Below the pieces are notes generated by a model. That model was not told the origin of the DNA. It did not search any database and saw only the letters and a list, made by a program, of their open reading frames with translations. This document shows positions 55,629-64,000 of a DNA stretch of 64,000 bases, one piece after another; within the stretch, counting starts at the first letter, position 1, and each line of letters opens with the position of its first letter. Source of the stretch: Myxococcales bacterium (GTDB lineage Bacteria; Myxococcota; Polyangia; Nannocystales; Nannocystaceae). The translations under genes and the position numbers were made by a program. The DNA lies in NCBI GenBank assembly GCA_016793465.1, contig JAEUJW010000095.1, forward strand, positions 1 to 64,000, written 5' to 3'.

Positions 55629-57113
55629 GTGACGTTGCCCCGCTCGTTCGTGCTGCTCTCGCTCGGCGTGCTGCTCGCGTGCGGCAAGCGCAGCTCCCCC
55701 GGCGACACCGCGCCGCCGACCGCCACGGCCGCGACCCCGGCGGACGCCGCGACCCCGTCCGCGCCCGCGCCGGGCCCCGCCGCCGGCCGCAAGCTGCTGC
55801 TGCGCAACGCCCGGGTGATGACCGCCGCCGGGCAGATCCTCGAGCGCGGCGACGTGCTGATCGACGGCGAGGGCATCGCCGCCGTCGGCGTCGGCCTGAC
55901 CGCGCCCGCGGGCGCCGCCGTCGTCGACCTCACCGGCAAGACGATCACGCCCGGCATCATCGACACCCACTCGCACATCGGCGTGTACGCGGCCCCGGGC
56001 CTCGCCGGTCACGGCGACGGCAACGAGGCGATCGCCCCCAACACCGCGGGCGTCCGCGCCGCCGACGCTTACTTCCCGCAGGACCCGCAGATCGATCACG
56101 CGCGCGCCGGCGGCGTGACGACCATGCAGATCCTGCCCGGCTCGGCCAACCTGTTCGGCGGCCGCTCGGTCACCGTGCGCCTCCTGCCCGACGTCCGCTA
56201 CGTCGCCGACGCCCGCTTCCCCGGCGCCCCCGACGGTTTAAAGATGGCGTGCGGCGAGAACCCCAAGCGGGTCTACGGCCAGAAGTCCGGCCCGTCCACG
56301 CGCATGGGCAACGGCGCCGGTTATCGCGATGCATTTCAAAAGGCCCGCGAGTACCAGCGCAACTGGGACAAGTACCGCCGCGACCACAAGAAGTGGCAGA
56401 CCGACAAGGACAAGCCGCCGCCCGCGTCGCCGCCCGGCGCGCCGCCCGGCGCCGAGGCCAGGAGGCCCGACGAGCCCACCCCGCCGAACCTCGACCTGGC
56501 GATGGAGACGCTCGCGGGCGTGCTGCGCGGCGAGATCTTGGTGCACAACCACTGCTACCGCGCCGACGAGATGTCGCTGATGCTCGAGATCTCCGCGAGC
56601 TTCGGCTTTAAAATACGCAGCTTTCACCACGCGACCGAGGCCTACAAGATCGCCGACCGCCTCGCCGCCGCCGACGTCGCCGCGTCGGTGTGGGCCGACT
56701 GGTGGGGCTTCAAGGCCGAGGCCTTCGACGGCATCCGCGAGAACGCGGCCATGCTGGCCAGGGCCGGCGCCCGCGCGATCATCCACTCCGACAGCCCGAT
56801 CGGCATCCAGCGCCTCAACCAGGAGGCGGCCAAGGCGATGTACGCCGGTCGTCGCGTCGGCATCGACATCAGCGAGGACACCGCCCTCAAGTGGATCACC
56901 CTCAACCCCGCGTGGGCGCTCGGCATCGACGCCCGCACCGGCACGCTCGAGCCCGGCAAGTTCGCCGACGTGGTCGTGTGGAGCGGCAGCCCGTTCAGCG
57001 TCTACAGCGTGGCCGAGCAGGTGTTCATCGCCGGCGAGCCGGTCTACGTGCGCGGCAAGACCACCAACCAGGCCGACTTCGACCTCGGCTACCGCCCCGC
57101 AGGTGTCCCATGA
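55629..57113 (+). CDS. Amidohydrolase-family lipoprotein, metal site intact
   Basis: 494 residues. Lipobox VLLAC (C18). The amidohydrolase domain has H114-S-H116 in TPGIIDTHSHIGVY, then HNHCYRADEM, SFHHATEAYK and HSDSPIG with the catalytic Asp, and the C-terminal LEPGKFADVVVW beta-sandwich. It belongs to the imidazolonepropionase-like/dipeptidase-like group. A charged, Pro-rich insertion (~245-285) interrupts the barrel. GTG start with TAGCGT seven bases upstream. It overlaps its paralogue by four bases (ATGA), so the two likely form a heteromer in the periplasm. Substrate unknown. Confidence 0.9.
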   Translation: MTLPRSFVLLSLGVLLACGKRSSPGDTAPPTATAATPADAATPSAPAPGPAAGRKLLLRNARVMTAAGQILERGDVLIDGEGIAAVGVGLTAPAGAAVVDLTGKTITPGIIDTHSHIGVYAAPGLAGHGDGNEAIAPNTAGVRAADAYFPQDPQIDHARAGGVTTMQILPGSANLFGGRSVTVRLLPDVRYVADARFPGAPDGLKMACGENPKRVYGQKSGPSTRMGNGAGYRDAFQKAREYQRNWDKYRRDHKKWQTDKDKPPPASPPGAPPGAEARRPDEPTPPNLDLAMETLAGVLRGEILVHNHCYRADEMSLMLEISASFGFKIRSFHHATEAYKIADRLAAADVAASVWADWWGFKAEAFDGIRENAAMLARAGARAIIHSDSPIGIQRLNQEAAKAMYAGRRVGIDISEDTALKWITLNPAWALGIDARTGTLEPGKFADVVVWSGSPFSVYSVAEQVFIAGEPVYVRGKTTNQADFDLGYRPAGVP

Positions 57114-58408
57114 GACAGGTCCTCATCAACCTCGTGTGCGCGCTCTGCCTGGCCGCCCCGGCCGCCCACGCGGCGCCGGCCCCCGCGCCCGCGAAGACGA
57201 CGCAAGCCGCGAGGACGACCTACCTCGTCGGCGGCGAGCTCCACGTCGGCGACGGCACGATAATTAAAGACAGCGTGGTGGCGATGGAGGGCGGCGTGTT
57301 CACCGTCGTCGGCGGGGCCGACGCGAAGGTGCCGAGCGGCGCCGAGGTGGTCGACGTCAAGGGCAAGGTGCTGACGCCCGGCTTCAACGCGGTCGACAGC
57401 CAGCTCGGCCTCGTCGAGATCGACCTCGAGGGCAGCACCCGCGACGACGGCCGCGCCGGCGACCAGCCGATCCGCGCGGCCCACGACGCCAGCTCGGCGA
57501 TCAACGCCGACTCCGCGGTGCTGCCGATCCAGCTCGTCGAGGGCATCACCGGCGCCGCCGTGGCCCCGACCGGCGGCCTCGTCTCCGGCCAGGTCGCGTG
57601 GATCGACCTCGTGCCCGGCGACCACGCCGGCATCGTCCGCAAGCCCGCGGTCGCCGTCGCCGCGCACCTCGGCCAGGCCCACGCCGGCTCGCGCGCGGCC
57701 TCCCTCGCCGAGCTCCGCGAGGTCCTCGCCGACGCCCGCATCTACCCCGCACGCAAGGCCGCCGTCGAGCGCGCCCAGTCGCGCGAACTCGCCGCCCACC
57801 CGCTCGACCTCGAGGCCCTCCAGCCCGTCCTCAAGCAACAGGCCGTCCTCACCCTGTCCGCCAGCCGCGCCTCCGACATCCTCGCCGCCCTCTCCCTCGC
57901 CCGCGAGTTCAAGCTGAAGATCGCCGTGCTCGGCGGCGCCGAGGCCTGGAAGGTCGCGCCCGAGCTCGCCCGCGACGGCGTCCACGTCGCCGTCCAGCCG
58001 ACCCAGAACCTCCCCGGCAGCTTCGACACCATGGGCTCGCGCCTCGACAACGCCGCCCTCCTCCACCGCGCCGGCGTGCCCGTGGTCCTCGCCGTGCTCG
58101 GCGACATTCACAACGTCCGCAACCTCAAGCAGGAGGCCGGCGTCGCCGTCGCCAACGGCCTCCCGTGGGAGGCCGCGCTCACCGCCGTCACCCTCGCCCC
58201 CGCGCGCGCCTACGGCATGGACCGCACCCACGGCAGCGTCGCCCGCGGCAAGGTCGCCAACCTCGTGGTCTGGAGCGCCGACCCGTTCGAACTCTCGAGC
58301 CACGCCGTGCAGGTGTATGTGCGCGGCGTGCCCGCCTCGCCGACCACGCGGCAGACCTTGCTGCGCGACCGCTATCGCGAGCTCGAGAAGTTCAAGCGAG
58401 CAAATTAA
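57110..58408 (+). CDS. Amidohydrolase-like paralogue without the HxH metal motif
   Basis: 432 residues. Signal peptide (cleavage near AHAA, ~21). It keeps the beta-sandwich and barrel pattern of amidohydrolases (GKVLTPGF, VARGKVANLVVWSADPFEL), but the place of HxH reads D96-S-Q98 (TPGFNAVDSQLGL) and other metal ligands are missing. A non-catalytic or differently acting partner of the intact amidohydrolase encoded just upstream is likely; such tandem pairs occur in other bacteria. Start ATG overlaps the preceding stop. A strong hairpin follows. Confidence 0.82.
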   Translation: MRQVLINLVCALCLAAPAAHAAPAPAPAKTTQAARTTYLVGGELHVGDGTIIKDSVVAMEGGVFTVVGGADAKVPSGAEVVDVKGKVLTPGFNAVDSQLGLVEIDLEGSTRDDGRAGDQPIRAAHDASSAINADSAVLPIQLVEGITGAAVAPTGGLVSGQVAWIDLVPGDHAGIVRKPAVAVAAHLGQAHAGSRAASLAELREVLADARIYPARKAAVERAQSRELAAHPLDLEALQPVLKQQAVLTLSASRASDILAALSLAREFKLKIAVLGGAEAWKVAPELARDGVHVAVQPTQNLPGSFDTMGSRLDNAALLHRAGVPVVLAVLGDIHNVRNLKQEAGVAVANGLPWEAALTAVTLAPARAYGMDRTHGSVARGKVANLVVWSADPFELSSHAVQVYVRGVPASPTTRQTLLRDRYRELEKFKRAN

Positions 58409-58426
58409 TCGAGTGTACAAACAATT

Positions 58427-58452
58427 CGCCGTCGCCTCGCGCCGCGACGGCG
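58427..58452 (+). terminator. Hairpin terminating the amidohydrolase operon
   Basis: CGCCGTCGC (58427-58435) and GCGACGGCG (58444-58452) form a perfect 9-bp stem with an 8-nt loop. It begins 19 bp after the stop and ends just before the -10 of the next gene, so it insulates the RidA gene. Only a short TTATAG follows. Confidence 0.5.
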
Positions 58453-58455
58453 GGT

Positions 58456-58461
58456 TATAGA
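58456..58461 (+). promoter_or_regulatory. -10 box before the RidA gene
   Basis: TATAGA lies 11 bases upstream of the ATG at 58473, so the transcript would have a leader of only about five nucleotides. The -35 region would fall within the terminator hairpin. Confidence 0.45.
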
Positions 58462-58472
58462 TCTCCCTGAGC

Positions 58473-58859
58473 ATGACGACCCCCCGCCCCTCCAAACTCG
58501 AGCACGGGCCGATCTTCTCGTGGTACCGCGACCACAACGGCTTCATCTTCACCTCGGGTCACGCGTCGGTCGACGTCGACAACGGCACCGTCAGCCTCGG
58601 TGACCTCGCCAGCGAGGCCCACGCGACCCTCTCCAACCTGAAGCGCACGCTCGAGAAGGCCGGCACCAGCCTCGAGCGGGTGCTGAAGGTGACCTGCTAC
58701 ATCACCGATATGGCCCAGTTCACCGTGTTCAACGCGGTGTACGCCAAGTTCTTCGACTTCCCCAACCCGCCGGCCCGCACCTGCGTCGAGGTCTCGCGCC
58801 TGCCCTTCAATTTTAAAGTCGAGATCGAGGTCGTCGCCGCGTCCGCGTCCGCGACCTGA
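58473..58859 (+). CDS. RidA/YjgF/UK114-family protein
   Basis: 128 residues, the usual family length. RidA proteins hydrolyse reactive enamines and imines made by PLP enzymes. FIFTSGHASVD, LSNLKRTLEKAGTSLERVLKV, NAVYAKFF and the signature PARTCVEVSRLPFNFKVEIE with its substrate-carboxylate Arg are present, so deaminase activity is likely. It is monocistronic, with its own -10 box and a hairpin upstream. Confidence 0.93.
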   Translation: MTTPRPSKLEHGPIFSWYRDHNGFIFTSGHASVDVDNGTVSLGDLASEAHATLSNLKRTLEKAGTSLERVLKVTCYITDMAQFTVFNAVYAKFFDFPNPPARTCVEVSRLPFNFKVEIEVVAASASAT

Positions 58860-58865
58860 GCCGCG

Positions 58866-58952
58866 GGTCGAGCTCACCTCACGCGGTCGTGGCCGCCAAC
58901 GGATCCGCGGACGAACTCGCGGACGCCGCCACGACTCGGGTCGAGCTCACCC
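58866..58952. repeat. Short direct repeat CGGGTCGAGCTCACC
   Basis: The 15-bp sequence CGGGTCGAGCTCACC occurs at 58864-58878 region and again near 58937-58951, in the gap between the RidA gene and the helicase gene. GAGCTC is palindromic within it. The purpose is unknown; it may be a duplicated segment after the convergent gene ends. Confidence 0.45.
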
Positions 58953-58978
58953 CATGAGCTCGCGGTCTTCGCCGCGGC

Positions 58979-61900
58979 TCAGGTCATCGGCACGACGAGC
59001 CCGGCGCTGACGAACACCAGCACCCCGGCGACGGCGCCGCGCGCCAGGCCCCACTGCTCGGCCGTCGCGCTGCGCCACGCGAGCATCGGCTCGCGGTAGG
59101 CCGCGGCCCGCTCCGAGGCGCGCTCGAGGTTGTCGACGACGTCGAGGCAGTAGCCGATCACGGTGGCCCGCTGGACCTCGTCCTTGCCTGTCCCTTCGGC
59201 CAGCTCGAGGACGACGCGGGGGATCTCCCCGGTCTGCAGGGCCCCGCCGTCGAGCCGCGCGAACGGGATCTGCCGCTCGACCCGCAGCATGTCGGCCGCC
59301 ACGCCGCCGCGGCTGAGCGCGCGCCGCACCCCCGGCGCCTCGAGCATGCGCATGAACTCGCCGACCCGCGCCTCGGCCCACGCCTCGTCGCGGCTCGGCG
59401 TCGCCGCCAGCGTCGCGGCCACCAGCGCGCCGCGGTCGGGCGTCCAGTCGTCGAGCCACTCGACCTCGGCGAACAGCGCCCGGATCGCCGCACCCCACGC
59501 GCTCACCGGGCCGTCGCTCAGCGCCAGCAGGTCGCCGACGGTGCGCCCGGTCAGGTCGCTGCTCAGCGAGCCCGCCGAGCGTAGCAGCGGGCCCTCGGTC
59601 GGCGCGAACGTCAGCGCCTGCGGCGTCTCGAGGTGCGGCGCCGACGGGTCCGGGTGCTCCGGGGCCACCGGCGCGTGCGGGTCGAGCCACGACGGGTCGC
59701 CCCACTCGAACACGACCTGGTCCGGCTCGACGGCGCCCTCCGCGTGCAGCGCGTGCAGCACCAGCGACGACATGCGCGCCGGCGGCGTGCGGCTGCCCTC
59801 GGGCGGCGGGTCGATGAGCATGAACAGGCCCTCGCGCGCGCGGGTCACCGCGACGTACAGCAGGCACAGGCTCTCGTGCGCGAGCCGGCCGATGTGCTGC
59901 TCGAACATCGGCCGCAGGTCGTCGAACATCGACCACATGTCCTTCGAGACGTGCCTGGCGATCCGCGCGATCGGCCCGGCCTCGCCCTCGCGCTCGTAGA
60001 CCACCTTTAAGGTTCGCGTCGAGGCCAGCTCGGCCTCGAGCTCGGGCAGGATGACGATGTCGAACTCGAGGCCCTTCGACTGGTGGATCGTCATGACCTG
60101 CACGGCCGAGGCGGCCGGGTCGGCGACGGCCCGCGTCTCGACCAGCGCGACGAAGTCGTCGAGCCGCAGGCTGGCCCGCTCGTCCCACTGCTGTGCCAGC
60201 TGGATCAACTGCATGCAGCGCCGGTACTGTCGCTCGTCGACCTGCCCCGCGATGTTTTTAATTAACGGCTGCAGCGTGCGCGCGAGGCCGTCGCTGGCGA
60301 TCTGCCGCCGGATCTTGGCGGCCACCTTGTAGCGCGACGTCCGCGTCTCGTCGGTGAGCGCGACGATCGGCCCGAGCGGCGAGGTCAGCACGTTGAACGC
60401 GGCCACGCTGTGGTCCGGGTGCTCCGCCACGCGCAGCAGGTCGAGCAGGGCGTTGACCGCCGGCGCGTCGGTCAGCGGCCCGCCGCCGCGCCCCGTCGCC
60501 GGGATCTTCAGCCGCGTGGGCCCGAGCTCGTAGAGCAGGCGACCGACCGCGCCGTTGGTCCGCAGCAGCACGCCGATCGTCTTGCCCGGGTGGCGGTGGT
60601 ACAGCTCGGCGACCAGCGCCGCGGCCTCTTGCAGGCGCAGGTTGGTGCGCCGCGCCTGGTCCTCGCAGCGGGCCACCGTGCGCAGGCGGACGTAGCCGGG
60701 CAGGCTCTGCCGCGAGGTCTCGTGCGGCACGAACTCGGCGTCCCAGCGGTGGGCCGCGTCGGGGTAGCGCTGGACCGCGGGGTTCGCGGCGAGGTGACCG
60801 AAGATCTTGTTGACGACCTCGATCACCGCCGGCGACGAGCGGTAGCTGGTCGCCAGGTTCTGTTTGATGATGCCGGTGCCGGCGCCGAGCAGCTCGTCGA
60901 TATGACTGAGGATCTCCGGGCAGGCGTTGCGCCAGCCGTAGATCGACTGCTTGACGTCGCCGACGCAGAAGAAGCTGCGCTCCTCCGGGGTGTAGCTGAC
61001 CGTCTCGTCGACGATCGGCCGCAGCGCGTTCCACTGCTGGATGCTCGTGTCCTGCATCTCGTCGAGCAGGATGTGGCGCAGGCGGGCGTCGAGGCGGTAG
61101 CAGATGTCGTCGAGCCGACCGTCGAGCTCGGCCTGCGCGAGCGCGGCGGTCAGGTCGGAGAACGTCAACACCTTGTGCTGGCGCTTGACGCGCTGGTAGC
61201 AGTCGTCGAACAGCTCGAGCAGGCGGTGGGTCGCGCGCGTCTGGTCGATCACCCGCCGGCGGTACACGCCCTTGGCGTGGCGCAGCAGGTGGGCGTACGC
61301 CGCGACGGTGTGGCCGTCGATCGGCTTCTGGTAGTACACGCAGGTGCCGTCGGCGACCTTGGCCGCCAGGCCGCCGGAGAAGAACTCCATCCAGTCGTCG
61401 GAGCTGCCGGTGCGGCAGGCGATGGCGCGCTCGCAGTCGCGGGCGTGGGCGTCGATCGTGCGCTTGGGGCCCATCGGCGCGGCCGCCCGCAGGGCCTCGA
61501 TGGCCTGGTCGACCTGGGCCTCGGTCAGCGTCTCGGCCGGGGCGATGGCGTTCCACGCGTCGGTCGGGCCGCCGGTGCGCGGGGTCCAGCGGGCCTCGCG
61601 GAACAGGTCGTAGAGCGCGCTGACGGTGTTGTCGATCGTGTCGGTGACGGCCCGCTCCGAGCTGCCCTCGGTCAGCGAGGCCAGCATCTCGATGATGTTG
61701 GCCTCGTCGCCCTCCTCGAGCATGCGCTGGATCGCCGAGCGGCGCAGGCGGAACGCCTCGTCCTCGTCGACGATGCGCGCGTCGTTCGGCAGCCCGAGCT
61801 CGAGGCAGAAGCAGCGCACCACGGTGCCGAAGAAGCTGTCGAGCGTGCGGATCTGCAGGCGGTGGAGGTTGTGGGCCAGCGCCGTCAGCAGGTCGAGCAC

Positions 61901-63079
61901 GAACTGGCGCGAGAGGTCGCCGCGCTGCAGCCGGCGCGTGAGCTCGTGGCGCTTGTCGTCGGCGTCGGCCGACTCGGCGAGCGTACGCAGGATGCGGTCG
62001 CGGATCTCCCCGGCCGCCGCGCGCGTGAAGGTGCTGGCGAGGATCGCGTGCGGCGCGGCCCCGCGGCTGAGGATCTGCAGGTAGCGGTTGGTGAGCTGGT
62101 AGGTCTTGCCCGAGCCCGCCGAGGCCAAAATGCTGACGTGCTGCAGCGGGACGGTCGAGGGGTCGAGGCGCCGGTCCGCCGAGAGGGCGAACGCGGCCTC
62201 GGCGACGTCGTCGGCCTCGCGCAGCAGCGCGAGCACGTCGTTGCGCGGGCCGGACCCGGCGACGAGGCCGATCTCGAGCTCGGCCCGCATCTTCGCCGGG
62301 ATCACCGCGAGGTCGGCGGGCAGGTGCTCGTCGGTGGGGTCCGGCCAGTGCGGGTCGAACGGGCTGCGGTCCGCGTCGGGCCGCGCCGAGACGGCGGGTT
62401 CGTCGGTGGGCTCAGGCCATTGCGGGTCGAACGGGCTGCTGTCGGCGGGGGCAGGCCTTGCGGGCTCGCGGCCGCGGCTGTCCGTCGGGGCCGGTCGTGC
62501 GGGCTCGCGGCCGCGGCTGTCCGTCGGGACCGGTCGCGCGGGCTCGCGGCCGCGGCTGTCCGCGGGGACAGGTCGCGTGGGCTCGCGGCTGCGGCTGTCC
62601 GCGGGGACAGGTCGCGCGGGCTCGACGACGATCGGGCGGGCGTGGCGGTCGACGGCGCGGGCGGCCTCGGCGGCGAGCGCGTGGATGTCGGGGGCGGCCG
62701 GGTGGAGCGCGTGGGCGTCGCTCGTGATCGCCTGGCTGTCCGATGGGACAGGTCGAACCTCGGGCCGCGGCGCGCGGGTGTCGCCGACGATCGGGCGGAT
62801 CGGCTCGGCGGCGCCGCGCGACCCGCTGTCCGCGGGGACGGGTTTGCCCGCCTCGGCGTTCGGGTCGTGCTCTTGCTTGGCGGCCTCGCTGCTGCGCGCG
62901 AACGAGGTGGCGACCGCGGTGAACAGGTCGCGGTGCGGGCGGGCGGTCCGCGGCTTGCGCGGGGCCTTGCGCTCGCGCGGGGGCGGGCGCACCGGCGCGG
63001 CCGGCGGCTCGGGCGCGCCTAGGTCGGCGTCGCGGAACAGCCACAGGGCGTTCGGCGCGTCGGTGCGGCGTCCGCTCAC
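58979..63079 (-). CDS. UvrD/RecB-type helicase (AddA-like) with long repeat-rich N-terminus
   Basis: 1366 residues. The first ~300 are low-complexity and Pro/Arg-rich, including four 13-residue repeats; the SF1 helicase core follows with Walker A ASAGSGKT (K325), TFTRAAAGEIRDR, DEMQD (~672-676; family usually DEFQD), VGDVKQSIYGWR, TSYRSSP, TIHQSKGLEFD and LLYVAVTRAREGL. AddA and RecB end in a nuclease domain; here the last ~150 residues lack a DYK-type motif and finish with a hydrophobic segment (GVLVFVSAGLVV), so nuclease activity seems lost. GTG 63079 overlaps the stop of the adjacent PD-(D/E)XK gene. Probably the motor of an AddAB-type double-strand-break resection enzyme. Confidence 0.88.
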   Translation of the reverse strand: MSGRRTDAPNALWLFRDADLGAPEPPAAPVRPPPRERKAPRKPRTARPHRDLFTAVATSFARSSEAAKQEHDPNAEAGKPVPADSGSRGAAEPIRPIVGDTRAPRPEVRPVPSDSQAITSDAHALHPAAPDIHALAAEAARAVDRHARPIVVEPARPVPADSRSREPTRPVPADSRGREPARPVPTDSRGREPARPAPTDSRGREPARPAPADSSPFDPQWPEPTDEPAVSARPDADRSPFDPHWPDPTDEHLPADLAVIPAKMRAELEIGLVAGSGPRNDVLALLREADDVAEAAFALSADRRLDPSTVPLQHVSILASAGSGKTYQLTNRYLQILSRGAAPHAILASTFTRAAAGEIRDRILRTLAESADADDKRHELTRRLQRGDLSRQFVLDLLTALAHNLHRLQIRTLDSFFGTVVRCFCLELGLPNDARIVDEDEAFRLRRSAIQRMLEEGDEANIIEMLASLTEGSSERAVTDTIDNTVSALYDLFREARWTPRTGGPTDAWNAIAPAETLTEAQVDQAIEALRAAAPMGPKRTIDAHARDCERAIACRTGSSDDWMEFFSGGLAAKVADGTCVYYQKPIDGHTVAAYAHLLRHAKGVYRRRVIDQTRATHRLLELFDDCYQRVKRQHKVLTFSDLTAALAQAELDGRLDDICYRLDARLRHILLDEMQDTSIQQWNALRPIVDETVSYTPEERSFFCVGDVKQSIYGWRNACPEILSHIDELLGAGTGIIKQNLATSYRSSPAVIEVVNKIFGHLAANPAVQRYPDAAHRWDAEFVPHETSRQSLPGYVRLRTVARCEDQARRTNLRLQEAAALVAELYHRHPGKTIGVLLRTNGAVGRLLYELGPTRLKIPATGRGGGPLTDAPAVNALLDLLRVAEHPDHSVAAFNVLTSPLGPIVALTDETRTSRYKVAAKIRRQIASDGLARTLQPLIKNIAGQVDERQYRRCMQLIQLAQQWDERASLRLDDFVALVETRAVADPAASAVQVMTIHQSKGLEFDIVILPELEAELASTRTLKVVYEREGEAGPIARIARHVSKDMWSMFDDLRPMFEQHIGRLAHESLCLLYVAVTRAREGLFMLIDPPPEGSRTPPARMSSLVLHALHAEGAVEPDQVVFEWGDPSWLDPHAPVAPEHPDPSAPHLETPQALTFAPTEGPLLRSAGSLSSDLTGRTVGDLLALSDGPVSAWGAAIRALFAEVEWLDDWTPDRGALVAATLAATPSRDEAWAEARVGEFMRMLEAPGVRRALSRGGVAADMLRVERQIPFARLDGGALQTGEIPRVVLELAEGTGKDEVQRATVIGYCLDVVDNLERASERAAAYREPMLAWRSATAEQWGLARGAVAGVLVFVSAGLVVPMT
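62461..62616 (-). repeat. Four 39-bp tandem repeats in the AddA-like gene
   Basis: Units at 62461-62499, 62500-62538, 62539-62577 and 62578-62616 are nearly identical and encode 13-residue repeats of type SRGREPARPVPTD in the N-terminal linker. Each contains CTGTCCG, and the last two read CTGTCCGCGGGGACAGG, the dispersed hairpin motif found elsewhere in the window. In frame, so copy number can change without breaking the gene. Confidence 0.9.
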
Positions 63080-64000
63080 GCTTCGTTCTCCAGGTCGTCG
63101 CCGCCGCCGAACACGCGGGTCTGACAGATGTTGGCGAACGGGTCCTCGAAGCGGGCCGGGAAGTCCTCGGCCATTTCGAACCGGCCGGCGCGGATGTTGC
63201 GGACGATGTCGCGGGCGGTGCCGATGGCGTCGTCGAGGTCGGCGGGCGACCAGCGGGCCACGTGCAGGGCCTCCTGCTCGGGCTTCTTCGGCAGGTTCAT
63301 GTAGGCCAGCTGGATCGGCCCGGTGTAGCCGTGCTGGGCGGCGAGGTGGCGGTAGAGCGGGAGCTGCAGGTCGTCCCACACGCGGCCCGAGTTGCGCGAC
63401 GCCTTGTGGGTCTTGTCGGGGGTCTTGCCGGCCTCGCTGGTCTTGTAGTCGATGATCATCCACGAGCCGTCGCGCTCGCTCTGATCGATGCGGTCGATCT
63501 TGCCTTTGATCCGCATCGGCGCCTGCTCGGGGATCTCGAGCCAGGTCGACTCCGGCAGCTCGAACTCGCAGCGGTGGATCTTCCAGCCCTCGAGGCGCCG
63601 CCGGGCCTGGTGGCGGGCGAAGGTCCGCAGGCGCTCGCGCAGGCGGGCCAGCTGGATGCGGATCGCGGGCAAGGGCTGGGTCCCGAAGTCGGCGCGGGCG
63701 CTGTCGGCCAGCAGCTCCTCGAGGCACTTCGTGATGCGCTCCGGATCGGTGCTGTCGGCGAAGATCGGGTCCTCGCCGAAGCGCTGCAGCACCGTGTGGG
63801 TGAGGTTGCCGAACTGCAGGGCGTCGAGCTCGACGGCGCTGTCCTCGACCTCGCGCAGGCGACGGATGTACTTCAGCCAGTAGCGGAACGGGCACCGCAG
63901 GTACCAGCCGAACTCGGTGACGGTCATCGCCTCGAGGTCGATCTGCAGGCCGGGCGTCTCGGGCACGCGGAAGCCGGACGTCGAGCCCGAGGGCGGAGCG
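63076..64000 (-). CDS. PD-(D/E)XK nuclease, AddB-like C-terminal part (runs off right edge)
   Basis: At least 307 residues are visible. LRCPFRYWLKYIRRL, FGNLTHTVLQRF, GKIDRIDQ and WMIIDYKTSE (DYKTSE at 63450-63433) give the RecB-family nuclease fold with catalytic Asp, Asp and Lys. AddB nucleases usually hold an iron-sulphur cluster with three cysteines near the end; here only CQTRVFGG remains, so the cluster is probably absent. A GTG at 63966 could start a stand-alone protein, but the frame stays open to the edge, so the gene is more likely the end of a longer AddB-like subunit. Its stop overlaps the helicase start (GTGA). Confidence 0.8.
   Translation of the reverse strand, partial: APPSGSTSGFRVPETPGLQIDLEAMTVTEFGWYLRCPFRYWLKYIRRLREVEDSAVELDALQFGNLTHTVLQRFGEDPIFADSTDPERITKCLEELLADSARADFGTQPLPAIRIQLARLRERLRTFARHQARRRLEGWKIHRCEFELPESTWLEIPEQAPMRIKGKIDRIDQSERDGSWMIIDYKTSEAGKTPDKTHKASRNSGRVWDDLQLPLYRHLAAQHGYTGPIQLAYMNLPKKPEQEALHVARWSPADLDDAIGTARDIVRNIRAGRFEMAEDFPARFEDPFANICQTRVFGGGDDLENEA

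Overview
The window is very GC-rich chromosomal DNA of a gliding myxobacterium, most likely a member of the Nannocystineae (Nannocystis or a relative). This assignment is inference, not a database result. It rests on a mglBA pair nearly identical in layout to Myxococcus, a Hanks-type Ser/Thr kinase, many lipoproteins with low-complexity Ser/Gly/Thr/Pro/Glu linkers after the lipobox, a squalene-monooxygenase-like enzyme (sterol synthesis is known in Nannocystis) and ParB-binding parS sites. Coding density is high. Operons often use 1-4 nt stop/start overlaps (ATGA, GTGA, TGATG), and many first genes have a -10-like box only 7-10 nt before the start codon and no Shine-Dalgarno sequence.

Layout. 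1-237: terminal end of an IS21-type insertion sequence with five ~34-bp repeats. 570-624: two parS sites, one inside the 3' end of a rhomboid-TPR protease gene (591-1736, -). 2269-8607 (+): receiver/DUF4388/TPR protein, a ~111-bp duplication, tsaD, rsmA, mutM and an ECF-type sigma factor. 8609-15409 (-): rnhB, then a tightly coupled three-gene operon of an M48-fold pseudo-peptidase and two dynamin-like GTPases. 15534-19631: three membrane proteins of unknown function. 19650-24082 (-): dnaX-ybaB-recR followed by mglB-mglA, joining DNA replication/repair genes to the polarity switch for gliding. 24139-26125 (-): a secreted phosphoesterase lipoprotein and a small ribbon-helix-helix-like protein, then a ~570-bp relatively AT-rich gene-free stretch.

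26698-33197 (+): a Ser/Thr kinase, a TPR/membrane protein, a class III aminotransferase, a TlpA-like thioredoxin lipoprotein and an outer-membrane-type protein. 33390-33721 (-): a stable-RNA cluster of two tRNA-Ser genes and the SRP RNA. 33871-45197 (+): Rpn-type nuclease, DUF255 thioredoxin-domain protein, small unknown, BtpA, ankyrin protein, FabV enoyl reductase, FG-GAP lipoprotein, FHA/histidine-kinase/receiver hybrid and a Notum-like esterase lipoprotein. 45207-46553 (-): two lipoproteins. 46825-50224 (+): a squalene-cyclase-like protein with a degenerate DxDD motif coupled to a squalene-epoxidase-like flavoprotein. 50286-55410: RluA pseudouridine synthase, small membrane proteins and an operon of DsbA-like lipoprotein, UbiA prenyltransferase and an unknown protein. 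55629-58859 (+): two tandem amidohydrolases (the second has lost the HxH metal motif) and a RidA protein. 58979-64000 (-): an AddAB/RecB-like helicase and a PD-(D/E)XK nuclease running off the right edge.

The most unusual items are the pseudo-peptidase plus twin-dynamin operon, the DxDD-less cyclase/epoxidase pair, parS embedded in a coding sequence, the tRNA-Ser/tRNA-Ser/SRP RNA transcription unit, and a dispersed CTGTCC/GGACAG hairpin motif, often within genes.
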